The notes under the pieces: model-generated
What the model was told of the DNA's origin: nothing
The model's database searches: none
What the model saw: the letters and a program-made list of their open reading frames with translations, nothing else
Program-made: the position numbers and the translations under genes
Origin: Cristatella mucedo
Taxonomy: Eukaryota > Bryozoa > Phylactolaemata > Cristatellidae
Length of the DNA stretch: 64,000 nt
Assembly: GCA_009760855.2 (NCBI GenBank)
Contig: WPIO01000119.1
Span: 864,001 to 928,000, forward strand
Direction of reading: 5' to 3'
Part shown: in pieces, positions 33,900-45,869 of the stretch
How positions within the stretch are numbered: position 1 is the first letter of the stretch
Layout of the letters: the number at the start of each line of letters is the position of its first letter

Positions 33900-35530
33900 C
33901 TCTTGATAAAGTACCCTTGGAGAACTCAATCTCTTTCTAGGCATTTTACATTTGCTGCAAAGGGAAACGCGATTGAATGGTGAGTAACATTATGCTTGAC
34001 AAAAATGAATAACGTGGTTAGGGGTGACATGCACAGGGTCAGCATGAAAATGTAGTTAGTGCCAGCATGCAGTGTCAGCACACATAAGCACATGAAGGAC
34101 GAATCAGAGGAATTCACTGAATTCTGTCCTAAATAGGAGTGTTTTTAAGTTCTTTTTAAATGTTGTCAAGTCACGAGATGTTCTGATGCATGTCAGCAGA
34201 GAATTTTAGGTTTTGGGAGCATGCGAACTAACTGCAGTCTCCAAAGGATTTGAGGTTTCGTTTGATGTATTGGTAAACTGTTTAGTTTTCCAAAAGCGGG
34301 TAGTACGAGGCATGGCATGGTGGGGGAGTAGATCTAACAGATAGGCTGGAGCCAAAGAATGAAGTGACCTAAAAGTGAGCAACAAAACCTTGAAGTCGAT
34401 CCGTGACTTGACTAGTAGCAAGTGCAGGTCGATGAATAGTGGTGTGATATTGCAACTGCGAGGCTCCCAACAGACAAGCCTAGCTGCTGAGTTTTCCACA
34501 GTCTGTAATCGCCTGATTGCACATGCCGGTAGAACAGCAAGCAGAGAGCTGCAGAAGTCAAGACGGGATATAACAAACGCATGGGCAAGCATAGACGTGG
34601 TATCCTTATCCAAACAAGCATGATTTTTAGCAATGCTATGTAGCTGAAAGTAGGCACACTTGACTGCGGAGCTGATGTGGTCGTCTAACCAGAGGTCACT
34701 TTGGAACATGACACCTAGTTTTGAAGCTGATTCAACCGGAGATATGCTGGCAAAGCCAATTTGAGGGTCAGTTTAGCAATTTCTGAATCACACTTGGTTT
34801 GCCCATAACTAGTAAGTTAGTTTTATCATCGTCTAGTTTTAGAAAATTTTCTGCCATCCATGTGCGGATGTCATCAATACATGCAGCTATTGAGTTGAAA
34901 GAATTCAAGGTGCTCGAAGGCTGGGAGGGATCAAAGCAAAGGTACAACTAAGTTTATTGCACATAGAAGTGAAAGCCTAGATTGTGCTTGGCAATCATAT
35001 CAGCAAGAGGGAGAGTAAAAACGGCGAACATAACCGGACCTAGCAGGGAGCCCTGAGGTGCCCCATATTTCAAAGGTACCTTGGATGACCTTTGTCAATT
35101 CAGGCTAGTACACTGGAGTCTCCCAGTGAGATAGGAGCTGAACTTTTGCAGAGGGGTGCCAGTTACGCCAAGGTGAGATGAGAGGAGCTCTAAAAGAACT
35201 ATGCCATCGATAGTATCAAAAGATGCCGACAGATTGAGCAAAATAGGTAGATACACTCCACCTATGTCGGCATTCTTAAGTAGGTCGTTGTACACCCTAA
35301 GCAATGCTGACTTTTTGGGACTGGTTAGCTTTAAAGCCAGACTGAAACTTACTAGCAAGGTTTGAAGTTTCAAGATAAGAGTTCAGCTTGTCAGCCATGG
35401 CCCGTTCCAGTGTCTTTGTTCATACACAACGAGATGGAGAAATAGTCGGGGAGGGGCTAAAACCCGATCCTGGTCGCTCAATTAGAGCAACCTCAGGGTT
35501 TCCGTAAATGAAAAAGCACCTGACAGGTTG
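33900..35530 (-). mobile_element. LINE A copy 8 (RT + 3' end)
   Basis: On the minus strand: hairpin and 3' end at 33900-34110, thumb in the open frame 34206-34709 (167 codons, 'DDHISSAVKCAYFQLHSIAK', 'RIDFKVLLLTFRSLHSLAPA'), then RT motifs with 'ILLNLSASFDTIDGIVLLEL' (motif A, the Asp before LSA changed to Asn) at 35200-35280. The motif A aspartate pattern and stops show it is inactive. The 5' end is truncated near 35530. Confidence 0.8.
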
Positions 35531-36217
35531 CATTGTTATCAATTACACTTCTTATAAGAGTTCAAGGTTAGTTAGAAGGTCTCCTTTGAGCACGACTTGC
35601 TGGGAACACTAATCAATAATAGTCTGACCATTTTCGACCGTTAAAAGAGTAGGGGCAAGCAGTAACAAATTATCGCAGAGTTTTTACCACATGCTAATGG
35701 GTTTTCATAAGAAATGCAGTAATTTGCACTCAAACAGAATCCTGGTTTTTAAAATCACGGAATCCAATAATTGGTCAACAGCTACACCTTTCATTGGTGC
35801 TACACTAACAGCAGTCCGATTGGGGTGGCTCTCAAACCATAAAGTCTGCATCTTATGCTAAGAGACCCTAATAATCTATTCAAAATGAAGGTGCACTCTA
35901 TTGTGATTACCTGTTCCATGGCTAGTGGTGCGTTCTTAATCACCTTATGCTGCAAGCAAGATATATCGAAAACCAGCTTATGAGCGAGAAAAAAGCAGAG
36001 GTCATAAGTCAGGGTTCAGATGGCCTGACGAGTGTCACAAAACCTAAACCTGCCACAGCACCAAAATCTGGTTGGGTGACCGGACTCCATCATTAGGTCA
36101 AATCATTTCGCTCACACTATTGGAAAACAAACATTATCGGGTAAAAACTGTGCTTAAGCTAGCGCTTCGTGTTAGCTGGCATCTACAAGTTTAACGAACT
36201 AACCGAAATCATGATCA
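35531..36217. other. Intron 4 stretch without recognised feature
   Basis: No open frame, RNA gene or known repeat recognised between LINE A copy 8 and LINE B copy 2. Confidence 0.45.
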
Positions 36218-37404
36218 TTTGTGTCGTGTGGGCTCAGGTCTCACACATGAGACGGGTCGCCTGTGGAGGCCATCAAGGGTCCGTCTTCGGTCCATTGCTG
36301 TTCTCCATTTAGATTCAACCTCTGGGTGAAGTAGTTAAGGCCCGTGGAATAGGATGTAATTTTTATGCTGACGATACTCAGTTGTATTTGTCATTCAAAC
36401 CGTCGAAATATGCTCGATGAACTGACAAACTGATTTCTTGCCTTGTCGAATTGCAATCCCGGATGTCGGAAATTTCTTGGTACTAAATGACGATAACCGA
36501 ACTGCTCTCCGTAGGACACCCAAAGAGTGTGGCTGGATTAAAAGGCGTTGCTCTTTTAGCATGCGATGCAGTTGTGCGACCAACGCCACATGCTCAAAAT
36601 TTAGGTCTCGTGTTCGACAGCTGCCTAAATTTTTAAATCTTCATTCGGAAGACTGCTTCAGCAGCAAGTCGTCACGTCCGATCCCTATCTCAGATTAGGA
36701 TCTGTACTCCACAGTAGCTGCAAAACATTTAAGTAGCTCCTTAGGTTTGTCTTGGCTTGATTCATGTGACTTCCTTTTAGCCGGGCTACCAAAGAAAGCA
36801 GCTAGGCCACTGCTGATGGCTATGAATACGGTTGCAAGGCTACATTTTAAGTCCCAGAGGTTTGACCGCATGAATCTTTTGCTTAAAGAGATAGGATGAA
36901 TGCCGGTCGATCAACGGACACAGAGCAAATTTCCTATGGTGACCCACAAGGCCAGCACCACGGCTTGGCTTCTTCGTACCTAGCTGAACAGCTGAGCTAG
37001 CTTAACTCTCTTTGCACCCTCGGGTCCTGTATGGAGATAAATAAGCTGTTCCATTGCTCCTCTTAAAGGCAGTTGGTGACAGAAGGTATAGCTCTGCAGG
37101 TCCTATAATGTAGAACTCGCTTCCACAATTCTTAAGCGAAGAAAACTATTCTCCTGCTGCTGACTATGACTCATTCTTTTCAGACGTCCTGAGCTGCTAC
37201 TTCCACGATATTCACTAACTCAACTACTCTCCTGACTCTGCCATGCCTTCCACTTTCTCTTTGCTATGTGAGACGATATTTGTTGGCTACCGAATGCGTA
37301 TTGAAAGCCACTTAGGCTGTGAGTCGGCTGTGCAAACCTCTCCTGCTTTACACCTACATCATCTTTATGGCTTTGCGGAGTTACAGAAAAGATACATTAC
37401 ATTA
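36218..37404 (+). mobile_element. LINE B copy 2 (RT + 3' tail)
   Basis: Begins just before RT motif B ('acgggtcgcctgtggaggcc', 36257), shows an intact 'FYADDTQLYLSFKPSK' (36360-36407) and then, with shifts, 'NDDNRTALR', 'LPVDQRTQSKFPMVTHKAST'-like residues and the C-terminal end. It ends in 'agatacattacatt'. Several frameshifts. LINE A copy 9 starts about 45 bases downstream. Confidence 0.8.
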
Positions 37405-37449
37405 GATCAACTACGCCATTGTCCCAGCAGTAATCGCCATATGTACTAA

Positions 37450-39850
37450 GTCCCCTTTTATCTTAGATTTCGCTAATCTCGTGTAGATTATATGCGAAAT
37501 AAATCAATCTTTCGTGATTAAGGGCTATTTGAACACTCATTTTGATCATTTCGAAGACGGCTTCGGCAGTTTACTACGTTCACTGACAGACTCATTGTCT
37601 CTTTTGGCTAACGGATATGGCCCTACTCACATAACAAAGCACACACTCAGCCAAATTTTCTCCTACAAATGCACCTTGTCACAACCAATTATTAAAAAAT
37701 CCTGCTTACCTGGCAACATGAAAATGTCCATCAGTATACAATTTTTGCTTTCCTCCCTCTCATCTAAAATCAATTGTAAACCGCAAAACTTTATGACCCT
37801 TGACATCGTTGCTGTCCGTGCTAGAATGTCGACTAAGCCTCTGCTTCTCAAGCCTCCGTCAGACTTTCAATAATTGATATATTTCTACAACCAAACACTA
37901 GCTGGCATGTTTGACAAGTTTGCACCCGTGACTATTAAAAATGTATGCTACTGCCCAGATGGCCAATGTTTTACTATAGACATTACTGAAGCTAGGTCTA
38001 GTAGCACAAGCTTAAAAAACATGCGAAAGATCAGTACTGATAGTCCCTTGTCAGACATACCAGGACTACCGTACTTTTTATTCTCCGATCCTAGCAAAGC
38101 CTAAGTCTATCTTCTATCCAAAAAAACTTATTGAATCACAGATGCCCAATCTAAAAATGCTGATATCGAATTTCAACCATCTTCTTAGCTGCTACCAGGT
38201 TAGCTCGTTACCTAATGATCCCTACGATCTAGCTGATCGCTGCTCTTGATTCTGTGTCCAGGAGAAAGGCCAGATGATCAGAAAGTCAATCCCTACGATA
38301 GCTGCATGATGATAATGTCTCTCTCTTGGATGATGTCTATCTCCCTGGGATGTCGTTTCTCTCTCTCATGCAGAAGCTTAATTTCTACATTAAAGAAGGT
38401 CAATAGAACCTCTTCCTAAATTTTAAAGTCCAATCAAAGAAGAAAATTGTTTACCCTATTCTTACTATGATAATTTCACCATATTATTATTGTTCTGCCT
38501 CCACGATTCGTTGATCTGCTGCTGCCACTCAACAAGGTCACATATCAACTGCCACAAACGTAACTACCAACTGACATCATAAATATATCATTAGCCCCAG
38601 GTCATATTCCAGCACTTTTCAAGAAGGCCGGTATCAGGCAACTACTGTATAAAGCAACACTAAACCAAGAGAGCTGGAGCAACTTCCGCCAAGTCTTCCT
38701 TCTACCATTCTTATCAAAGACGCTGGAACGAGTCCTGGCGCATAAGGCGAATTCATTTTTTGTACTTTCAACCTAGCTGGTAAGTTCAAGTCAGGTTTAG
38801 GTCTAATGACTCAAAGTTGTCAGCATTGCTTTGGGTGTACAACGACTTACTTAGCACTGCAGACATAGATGGAGTGTGTCTGCTAGCTTGGCTCGATGTT
38901 TTGGCAGCCTTTGATCCTATCGATCACGAAGTCCTTTAGCATTTGTCATCTCGCCTGGGCACCACTGGCACTGCATTTCAATAGTTTGTGTCATATATCA
39001 GTGAAAGGGTCCAGAATATTAATTTAAATTGGCAAAAATCAGCAGTGGAAGCTCTGAAATATAGGATATCTCAGGGATCCATGCCAAGCGCAATCTAATA
39101 TGTCATTTCTATTGGGATGACACTCGGTTTTAAGTTTGCTACGATCCATCACATTCATTGAGTGCTCCAAATGATCCCAAATCCCTTGCTGTATACATTG
39201 ATGACATCCGCATATGGAAGCCATCAACCTTTTTGAAATTTAATTATAAAGAAACCAACTTGCTAGTTATGGGTAAAGAAGGTGTAGTTCATAAATTCGA
39301 TAGGCAATCACTTCAATTGGCTCTGCGAGTACATCTACTATTGAATCTGCACGAAATCTAGGCGTCAAATTTCAAAGTTATTTCTCATTAGACAACCACG
39401 TCAGCTCCACAGGTAAGTCAGCCTACTTTTAGCTACATAACATAGCTAAACTTCAGGCTTGCTTAGGCGGGAATACCACATCTAAATTGATCCATGCATT
39501 TGTGCCATCCTGTCGCTAGTTATGTAACTCACTCCTTAGTGGTCTACTGGCTTGCGCAATCAGGGGCTCACAGCTTGTGCAAATTTCTGCAGTTAGGCAC
39601 GTCTTTCTTACGCATCACAGTTGGCACAGTACACTACTTCTCACTGACCTGCACTGAATCTCAGTCCGACAAATTGTCGACTTCAAGCTCTTTTTTCTCA
39701 CTTGTAGGTCCCTTCATTATTTGGATCCAGTCTAAATATCAGATCAACTTCTGCATCAAGCTAAGCATCATACTAACTCCTTTACGGACTCGAACTGTTT
39801 ACCTATACCTCGTACTGAACTCGAATCCAAAGTAGATCATGAAGCGCCCA
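37450..39850 (+). mobile_element. LINE A copy 9 (EN end + RT)
   Basis: The endonuclease C-terminal part (37514-37873) shows 'LNTHFDHFEDGF', 'HTLSQIFSYKCTL' and 'SCLPGNMKMSIS', the SDH of the family changed to P-G-N. RT follows with 'AWLDVLAAFDPIDHEVL' (near 38888) and a damaged YADD ('gggatgacactcggttt', 39114). Thumb at 39350-39720. Ends near 39850 without a clear hairpin or tail, so the 3' end is missing. Many stops. Confidence 0.75.
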
Positions 39851-39858
39851 TATAGCGA

Positions 39859-40733
39859 TTAACAGGTCTGAGAGAGGTAAACAATCCGGTACTTGTATTT
39901 TTTCGTATTTGTGGGTATGCAAAACACTAATTCTGACTCATTGTCTATACCGTAGTAAGTAACCTGTTTGGCAAAGCCGTCTATCATTTTGGATCTATGC
40001 CGGCCATCTTCAGTATTTTTTACATGCTGGGCATCACCTATTCCCCTGCTCTGGTTCAGACGGCTATCAATATCATCGTCATTTTCAGAATGAGTCCTTT
40101 CGTCGCCATGACCTAAACTCTCTAAATCTCGGCCTTGCAAGCCACTTGTCATGCGAAAGGATCAGGCCCGTGGTATTTATAGAAGCAATTAGCATGCATA
40201 ATTTTAGGTTTGGCCTGAGGTGAACAGCTGATATCCTTCGACTGGTTGCTGTTACCAAAACGGGCTTTACTAACTCATACTTGGTTAGGGCTAGCCCGGG
40301 AGTAATCTCAAACGAGCAGCTAATAGTCCAAGTTGAATTGAGTTTTGAGCTGCTGCTCTTGCTGACCGGAATTTTTCAGTCAACACAAGCTCATTGAAAC
40401 TTGACTGCTTAAGTCAGCTACCTCGTCACTAGCATAGCTGAACTCGCTTTTATTGTCGTATATTTGTATTACACCAATGCTGTTCTCATGGCACTCAATA
40501 TAGGTTGCAATCAGTCCTACTTCTTTGGTAGGACTGATAAAAACTTTTACCGTCGATGCGACCCTGACCAACTTATTACTGTTTTCTCTAAGGCCGAGAA
40601 ATCTTGCTCCGTTAAAGCTAACTACAAAATATTTTGGACAGCCAAGACTCAATTCCAGTGCCGGATAGAAAATACTAGGTCGAAACAATGTTGAACTTTT
40701 CATAAATGAAGCCGACTGGAGCACATTGGGCAA
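39859..40733 (-). other. Two unassigned minus-strand open frames
   Basis: Frame 40733-40380 (117 codons) contains 'VRVASTVKVFISPTKEVGLI' and 'IQIYDNKSEFSYASDEVADL'. Frame 40152-39859 (97 codons) begins 'MTSGLQGRDLESLGHGDERT' and is rich in charged residues. A TATA-like TATAAATA lies about 30 bases upstream of the second ATG. Neither belongs to LINE A, LINE B or the SINEs, and I recognise no family. The lengths exceed most shadow frames here, but coding is unproven. Confidence 0.25.
40510..40538. repeat. Perfect 11-bp inverted repeat (hairpin)
   Basis: Arms 'atcagtcctac' and 'gtaggactgat' pair perfectly around a 7-base loop, inside the unassigned minus-strand frame. Confidence 0.9.
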
Positions 40734-40754
40734 ACCTTTCCACCTGTACAGTCA

Positions 40755-41200
40755 GGTATAACCGCCTTAGTGCACAGGCCGGTAGGTCAGCAAGCAGTGA
40801 ATTACTTAAGTCAAGACGGGATGTCACAAATGCATGGACCAACTTAGGTGCTGTATCCCTATCTAACTAAGCCTGATTTTTAGCAACGTTATGTAGCTGG
40901 AAGTAGGCAGACCTGATTATGGAGCTGATGTGGCCAACTAGAGAAAGGTCACTTTGGAACACGACACGTTGATTCACCGAGAGATTTTCTAACAGAACCC
41001 TTTTTGATCGACTGCCTTCGCATTTTCCGAATCACACTTGGTTTGCCCATAACTATTAAATTCGTTCTATCATCATTCAATTTAAGAAGAGGTTGATGCC
41101 ATCTATGTGTGGATGTCATAAAAACTTGTAGAAATGGAGTTTGGAGAATTCGACTTGACGAGTTTCTTGCAATATGTGATGATTAAAGCAAACCTATATT
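40755..41200 (-). mobile_element. LINE A copy 10 (RT fragment)
   Basis: Minus-strand thumb and palm blocks: 'cagcaagcagtgaattactt' (40789), 'gtagctggaagtaggcagac' (40891), 'tttgcccataactattaaat' (41041). Both ends are truncated. Confidence 0.75.
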
Positions 41201-42228
41201 AACACAAAATTGTATATACATTCAGTAATATTATATTTTAACAAAAGAATTTTTTTTTCAAAAATGCCGTTTTTAAATGCTGGGTTGGATTTATACTTGG
41301 TTGTGCCTCATAATCCTAAAAATGGTACCTTGGATGTATTAAACGGGGTGCTGACTTGTTTGGATTGTGATAGATGTTCTTTGCTCTCCATTCTCATGAG
41401 TAATAGAGGCAGAGAACATATTTTGACCAAATCTATTACGCTAGGGATGTGGACTTGATATCTATGTCTGCTGCCTGTCTATTTACACCAGCTTTCATGC
41501 CATGCTTGGTACTGAATCTTCAAGTTCGTATCTCTAATTACTTGACCATGAGCTTTCCAAGCATTCTTAGAGTATTGGCGGAAACTAGTGCCGTTACGAG
41601 AGCTGTGCAAGTTTCTGGTATTTTCATTAAATTAGAAGCTGTTTCACTCATTTGGAAACCATGGTGGCAACAGTTATCTTTAAATAATGGATTATCAGCT
41701 TTAAATGTCAAGGTAAGTTATGGTATGGAGCTTCCGTATTTTATAGGTTGTTTGCATTATATGGAAAATCTTTACAATGTATTGCCTAAAACATTGCCAG
41801 ATATTCAGTAACGATACTTATTAAAAACTTATTTCGATTTATATACATCCAAAATAAAAGAATAAAATTTATTTCTAGACTTTTCAGTGCTTCTAAAGCA
41901 GCATGTCACCATGCACATTTTAAATCGGCATTAGACCGCCTAGGAGGGTTAATAAGGGCTTCATAGAAATGTTCCGGATATAGGTTGATGTTTTGCCCAA
42001 ACAATGTTTTCCAAATCGCAATGTGTCAGGACTTCCATTAGAAATAAGTTCAGACTTTGGAATATCATGTAAACTACTGTGGGTTTGTTAAATACAATGC
42101 TAAGCGGTTGGAATCGCTTAAGTATTTGACATTATGCCTTTCCGTGTGGGATCAGACGGGTTTCGTGAATTGAATGTGGCACCGTTGGTGAGCTTTTAGC
42201 TTGTGTAATATATTGTGGTTATTTACAG
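41201..42228. other. Intron 4, last part; unassigned frames
   Basis: Two + frames (41210-41458 and 41449-41811) overlap by ten bases. The second contains 'FIKLEAVSLIWKPWWQQLSL' and a consensus donor-like AAG|GTAAGT at 41712. It may be an exon of something else or chance; no motif is recognised. The start may overlap the decayed end of LINE A copy 10. Confidence 0.25.
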
Positions 42229-42481
42229 GCAGACTGTATCATGTGATCAACGTAACATACCACAAGGAGCATGATTGCACAACTTACAACTCAAAACTTT
42301 TTTCTTGCTCGGTCGATTTCAAAACACTTGGAATTCCCAATGGACACGCTACCATCTGCTCTAAAGAAATTGAATTTTTACCGGCTAACGATAGTTCTCC
42401 GGAAGTCAAGCTGCTTTATAAATCGAAAAGCCAAACGGTTATTTATGGATCAGAGGTTTTACTGGCTTGTATATTTGAAGA
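42229..42481 (+). CDS. Ig receptor-like gene, exon 5 (Ig2 end, Ig3 strands A-B)
   Basis: Acceptor TTATTTACAG ends at 42228; donor GA|GTAAGG starts at 42482. Phase 1 in, phase 2 out; 253 bases without a stop. The first part completes Ig2: 'GRLYHVINVTYHKEHDC' (strand E, sequon NVT) and 'SKLFSCSVDF' (strand F cysteine). Then a linker with 'ATICSKEIEFLPANDSS' (extra cysteine, sequon NDS), and Ig3 begins with 'VIYGSEVLLACIFE', a typical strand B with its first cysteine. Joined to exon 6 the split codon becomes Asp and the Cys-to-Trp distance is 14 residues, which strongly supports direct splicing of the two exons over an 18.2-kb intron. Confidence 0.62.
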
Positions 42482-42951
42482 GTAAGGATCAACTTGATAT
42501 AGCCTTTTCCATGCTTATTGATAGCGATGGCCTGCATTTAAGTGGTTTCGATTTACCGCCCTAGCATAGTTATTTTAAGATTTATATATCTAGTAATTGA
42601 TGCCAATAAAATATGCCATAACTCTTATGGACCGTAATTTTGCCTTTCTCAAATAATTCATTCAATACATCCAAGCACGATGAATGAGGGTCTCTCACTC
42701 TTACCTAAAATTAATCAGATTACTATGCATTATTTCTTCAAAAAATTAGGATTTAATAGAATGCAATGATTATGCTACTGAGATCTAAGAGATCCCATGT
42801 GTCGTCAATCACATGTCAATTCTAGGCATTCATCAGTCCCTTGTGAATTCCAAGCTTGTAGAGCATTCGAAAAATGCTACAGCTGCAAATAATTTTGTAT
42901 TCGTACAAGAAATATGTACACAATTTGAGTTAGAAAACAGTAACTTTTTAT
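42482..42951. other. Intron 5 start; no recognised feature
   Basis: AT-rich. The 42271-42564 frame is a shadow of exon 5 in another frame. Confidence 0.5.
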
Positions 42952-43119
42952 CCTAGCTGATTAAACAGCCTCTTTTTGTATAGCGACAGAGGAGCCTTTT
43001 AGGGCTATCACCACCGCTTGCAGTGGCGATAAAGAATCGCCCACCGCAGGAGTCGAACTCACGACCTCGGGACCGAGGTCGTGAAAACAACCACCTTACC
43101 TAGTGTGCCATCACGGCTC
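42952..43119 (-). mobile_element. SINE-1 copy 2 (well preserved)
   Basis: Reverse strand: 'gagccgtgatggcacactag' head, a B box near GAGTTCGACTCC, body and the 3' end 'tgtttaatcagctagg'. It contains a perfect 11-bp inverted repeat at 43060-43083 (arms 'cacgacctcgg' and 'ccgaggtcgtg', two-base spacer) where a tRNA would have its anticodon arm. Confidence 0.85.
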
Positions 43120-43144
43120 TTCAATGTTTAGCCTAGCTGTGGAG

Positions 43145-43867
43145 TAGTTCTGATAGTTAGAACGTATCAAAAAATGAAGGGACATTGAATAGTTTGCAGG
43201 AAACCTTAAGTCGATACACTGCTTGGTAGATAACTAGTGCAGTTCGGCGATGGGTGGTGTCATTTTTTGGTGGCTGCGACACTCACGAAAGAAAAACACA
43301 GCTTCAATGTCTGTGCTAGCTGTTAGTGCCTGATTTCTCAGGCTTGTAGACAAGCAGTGAGTTACCCAAGTGGACACGGGACGTTGCAAATGCATGGATC
43401 AATTTGAACCGATTATCTCTGTCAAAGCAAGGCCAAATTGTAGAAATGGTACATAGTTGAAATTAAGCATGCTTTATTACGAAGCTGTTGTGGTCATCTA
43501 GTGAGAGGTCGCTTTGGAACTGAACTTACTGATTTCGGGAAAATTTGGGAGGTAACGTGCTTAAAGAGCTTATTTTTAGGGGGTATGCTTTACAATTTCT
43601 GAGTCATACCTAATTTGCCATAAATAGTGAATTTGGTCAATTGTCATTCAAGTTGGGCAAATTTGCTGCAAACCGTCCTGAATATAAGTAATGCATGCTT
43701 CGAGGTAGTCAAGATAACTCGATATGCTTGCTGGATGGGAGGGATCAAACTGGGATACAATTGAGTGCCACCTCCATTGAGTTGAAAGCCTATGTAATAC
43801 TTAGGAATCACATTATTGAGTGAGAGAGTATGAAATGATTAAAAGGTGGCCCAAGAAAGCAGCCACG
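43145..43867 (-). mobile_element. LINE A copy 11, part 1 (RT), interrupted
   Basis: Decayed minus-strand RT: thumb 43200-43560, 'gaaagcctatgtaatactta' near 43785, and 'agcagccacgaggtg' near 43852, which corresponds to the motif B region. The continuation of the same old copy is at 44150-44330, so the fragment between them is a later insertion. Confidence 0.7.
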
Positions 43868-44140
43868 AGGTGTTTAGGATAGCATTTAGAGGGTCCCTGT
43901 GATCTGTCCTTCACGTGCTTATGAGTGCTGACACTGTGCATGCTGCCACTAACCACATTTGCATGCTGACCCTGTGCATGTCACCCTTAGCCATGTTATT
44001 AATTTTATTTGTTTTTCAAGCATGACTTTACTTACCATTCTATTGCATTTCCCTTTGCAGCAAATGTAAAGCGCCTAGAAAGAGATTAAGTTCTCTGAGG
44101 GCACTTTATCAAGTACATTATTATTTTTATTATTAATATT
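43868..44140 (+). mobile_element. LINE A 3' end, young, nested in copy 11
   Basis: Nearly consensus 3' end: 'tgctgacactgtgcatgctg', 'gcaaatgtaaagcgcctaga', 'aagagattaagttctctgag', then an (ATT)n tail. The hairpin is at 44069-44107. It is much less diverged than the minus-strand host copy around it. Confidence 0.85.
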
Positions 44141-44149
44141 ATTACCCCG

Positions 44150-44330
44150 TACACCAGTGGTTCCTCGGATAAACCGTATCTAGTCGTATCAATACTTTTG
44201 AGCATCGCACTGAGATAAGACATAAATCATTGTGCTGCAGTGCCAGTGATGCCGTGGTGAGACGAAAGGCACTCGAGAAGGACTTGGTGAGCCAAGCTGA
44301 GACTGAGGAAAAAATCTGACTAATAATTAT
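44150..44330 (-). mobile_element. LINE A copy 11, part 2 (RT motif A region)
   Basis: Minus strand matches 'cagtgccagtgatgccgtgg' and 'tcgagaaggacttggtgagc' to the motif A-B region of copies 6 and 8 ('cagtgccaatgatgcccagg'). It continues the copy interrupted at 43867. Confidence 0.65.
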
Positions 44331-44718
44331 GCCATTAATTATCACATATTTAAATGAATCACTAGTGAAACTTAATTGTGTTTCAATAATTTATATTTAC
44401 TCATTCCAAGTTCATTTTAGCTATAACTACTTCATCACACCCCAGGAATTGTAAGGACCTCTAGGCGGCTGTTCGGGCAAATGGTGCACAGCATAAATAT
44501 TGGGACCACGAGTACAATTGGACCACGAGGTACAAATCAATGCTCAAAACTCAGACTGGACCTGATAACATTATGTTCAGTCAAGTTAAGAACGAGTGAA
44601 CTCCTTGCTTCTATTACGAGGTGGGACTACAAATCTTTTGACATTTCCGATCTAGATCTCAGAGGGGCAGCTAGCAGTAACGTTGAAAATTCGTGCTGGT
44701 TAGTTGAGCCATCATGGT
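44331..44718. other. Intron 5 stretch without recognised feature
   Basis: No supported gene. The 44481-44720 frame lacks any known motif. Confidence 0.4.
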
Positions 44719-44877
44719 AATTATATATATAATTATATAATTCCTTTGTATAGCGCCCTAAGAGAACATAATCACTATTCAGACGCTTCACATATGATTC
44801 GGGGCTCGAGCCCGCGACATCAGCCAGACCTTGGTCGGGGCGAGCACCTTAAGTGCTGCACCAAATCAGCTCGGCAT
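44719..44877 (-). mobile_element. SINE-2 copy 2
   Basis: Reverse strand: 'gccgagctgatttggtgcag' head, 'gctcgccccgaccaaggtct', B box-like GGGCTCGAGCCCC, tail 'gaagcgtctgaatagtgatt' and a TA-rich 3' end at 44719-44740. Same structure as copy 1. Confidence 0.85.
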
Positions 44878-45869
44878 GGTAAGAGAGTGTTGTAAATTTA
44901 AATTTTATCAAGTGACTGATTAACCAAGTGGGATAATAGAGACAGCTGCAGAAGCCCTACTGGTAACAGCTCCGAACAAAATTCAAATATCATAAAAAAG
45001 AATTCTTCAATACAAGAAAAAGTAAGAGAACAAATAATCCTACAGGATTGTGAGTAATCTAACTGATGAAGTTGCCTGTGAATAGGAAAAGATTTACTAC
45101 ACTACGGCTGTGTATGCCCTCATGTACTAAATGGTTATTGAGTCCCAAAAATTGGTACCATCAACATAGACGATTGAATTAGTTAAGCAAAACAGGTATT
45201 TCTCTTGTATGCAATGGCTCTGTCAAGCTCGTATGATTATGCATTCCACAAATGCACGAAATGGAAATGTTAGCTAATCATTTACTGAGAATTTTAGGTA
45301 ACTGGATATAAATTAAATCTTACAAATTATGGAATAGATTAATAACGTCCCCAGGTTGAATGAAATACAGATATTACTGGAAAGTTTATTATTCAATTAT
45401 AAAAGATATTTTTAGCATTTTTACGAGCAATTGGGTAGTAAGAAATGCAACATACAAAAGTGCTTGTTTAAGATCGAAGCATGCTTAGATGTATCTTAGT
45501 TTTCCGGATTGCCTATAGCCACGTTAGTTCCCACAGGTTGTTATAGTACTTACTTTTTATATGATTGACTGACGTCAGTGGACAGTCCATTTCCTGTCGT
45601 CTAAAGTTATAATTCCTGCATTAATTCAAATTTCAAGACCAAACCTTAAGGACAATTCGTCCGTCTAAGCATTGAAGAAGCAATCATGACTTCACTGCTA
45701 CATTTTAATCTTAAATACCTAGACATACGGCTCTTTTGCGATTGTGACTTTGCCAACCGTTCTATCACTAGTGGCATCAACATCGTTCGTGAGGCTATTG
45801 CTGGACAACCTTTTGATTGATCTACATCAGACAATGTGAACTTGTTCACATTCCGCCACAGACCAGTTA
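44878..45869. other. Intron 5 stretch without recognised feature
   Basis: AT-rich; no open frame with a recognised motif. 'tgactgacgtcagtggacag' at 45564 repeats a motif seen at about 21118. Confidence 0.4.

Noticed and set aside
43145-44140. Twin-priming inversion (minus-strand RT followed by + strand 3' end)
   Set aside because: The minus-strand copy continues at 44150-44330 beyond the + strand tail and is much more diverged, so nested insertion explains it better.
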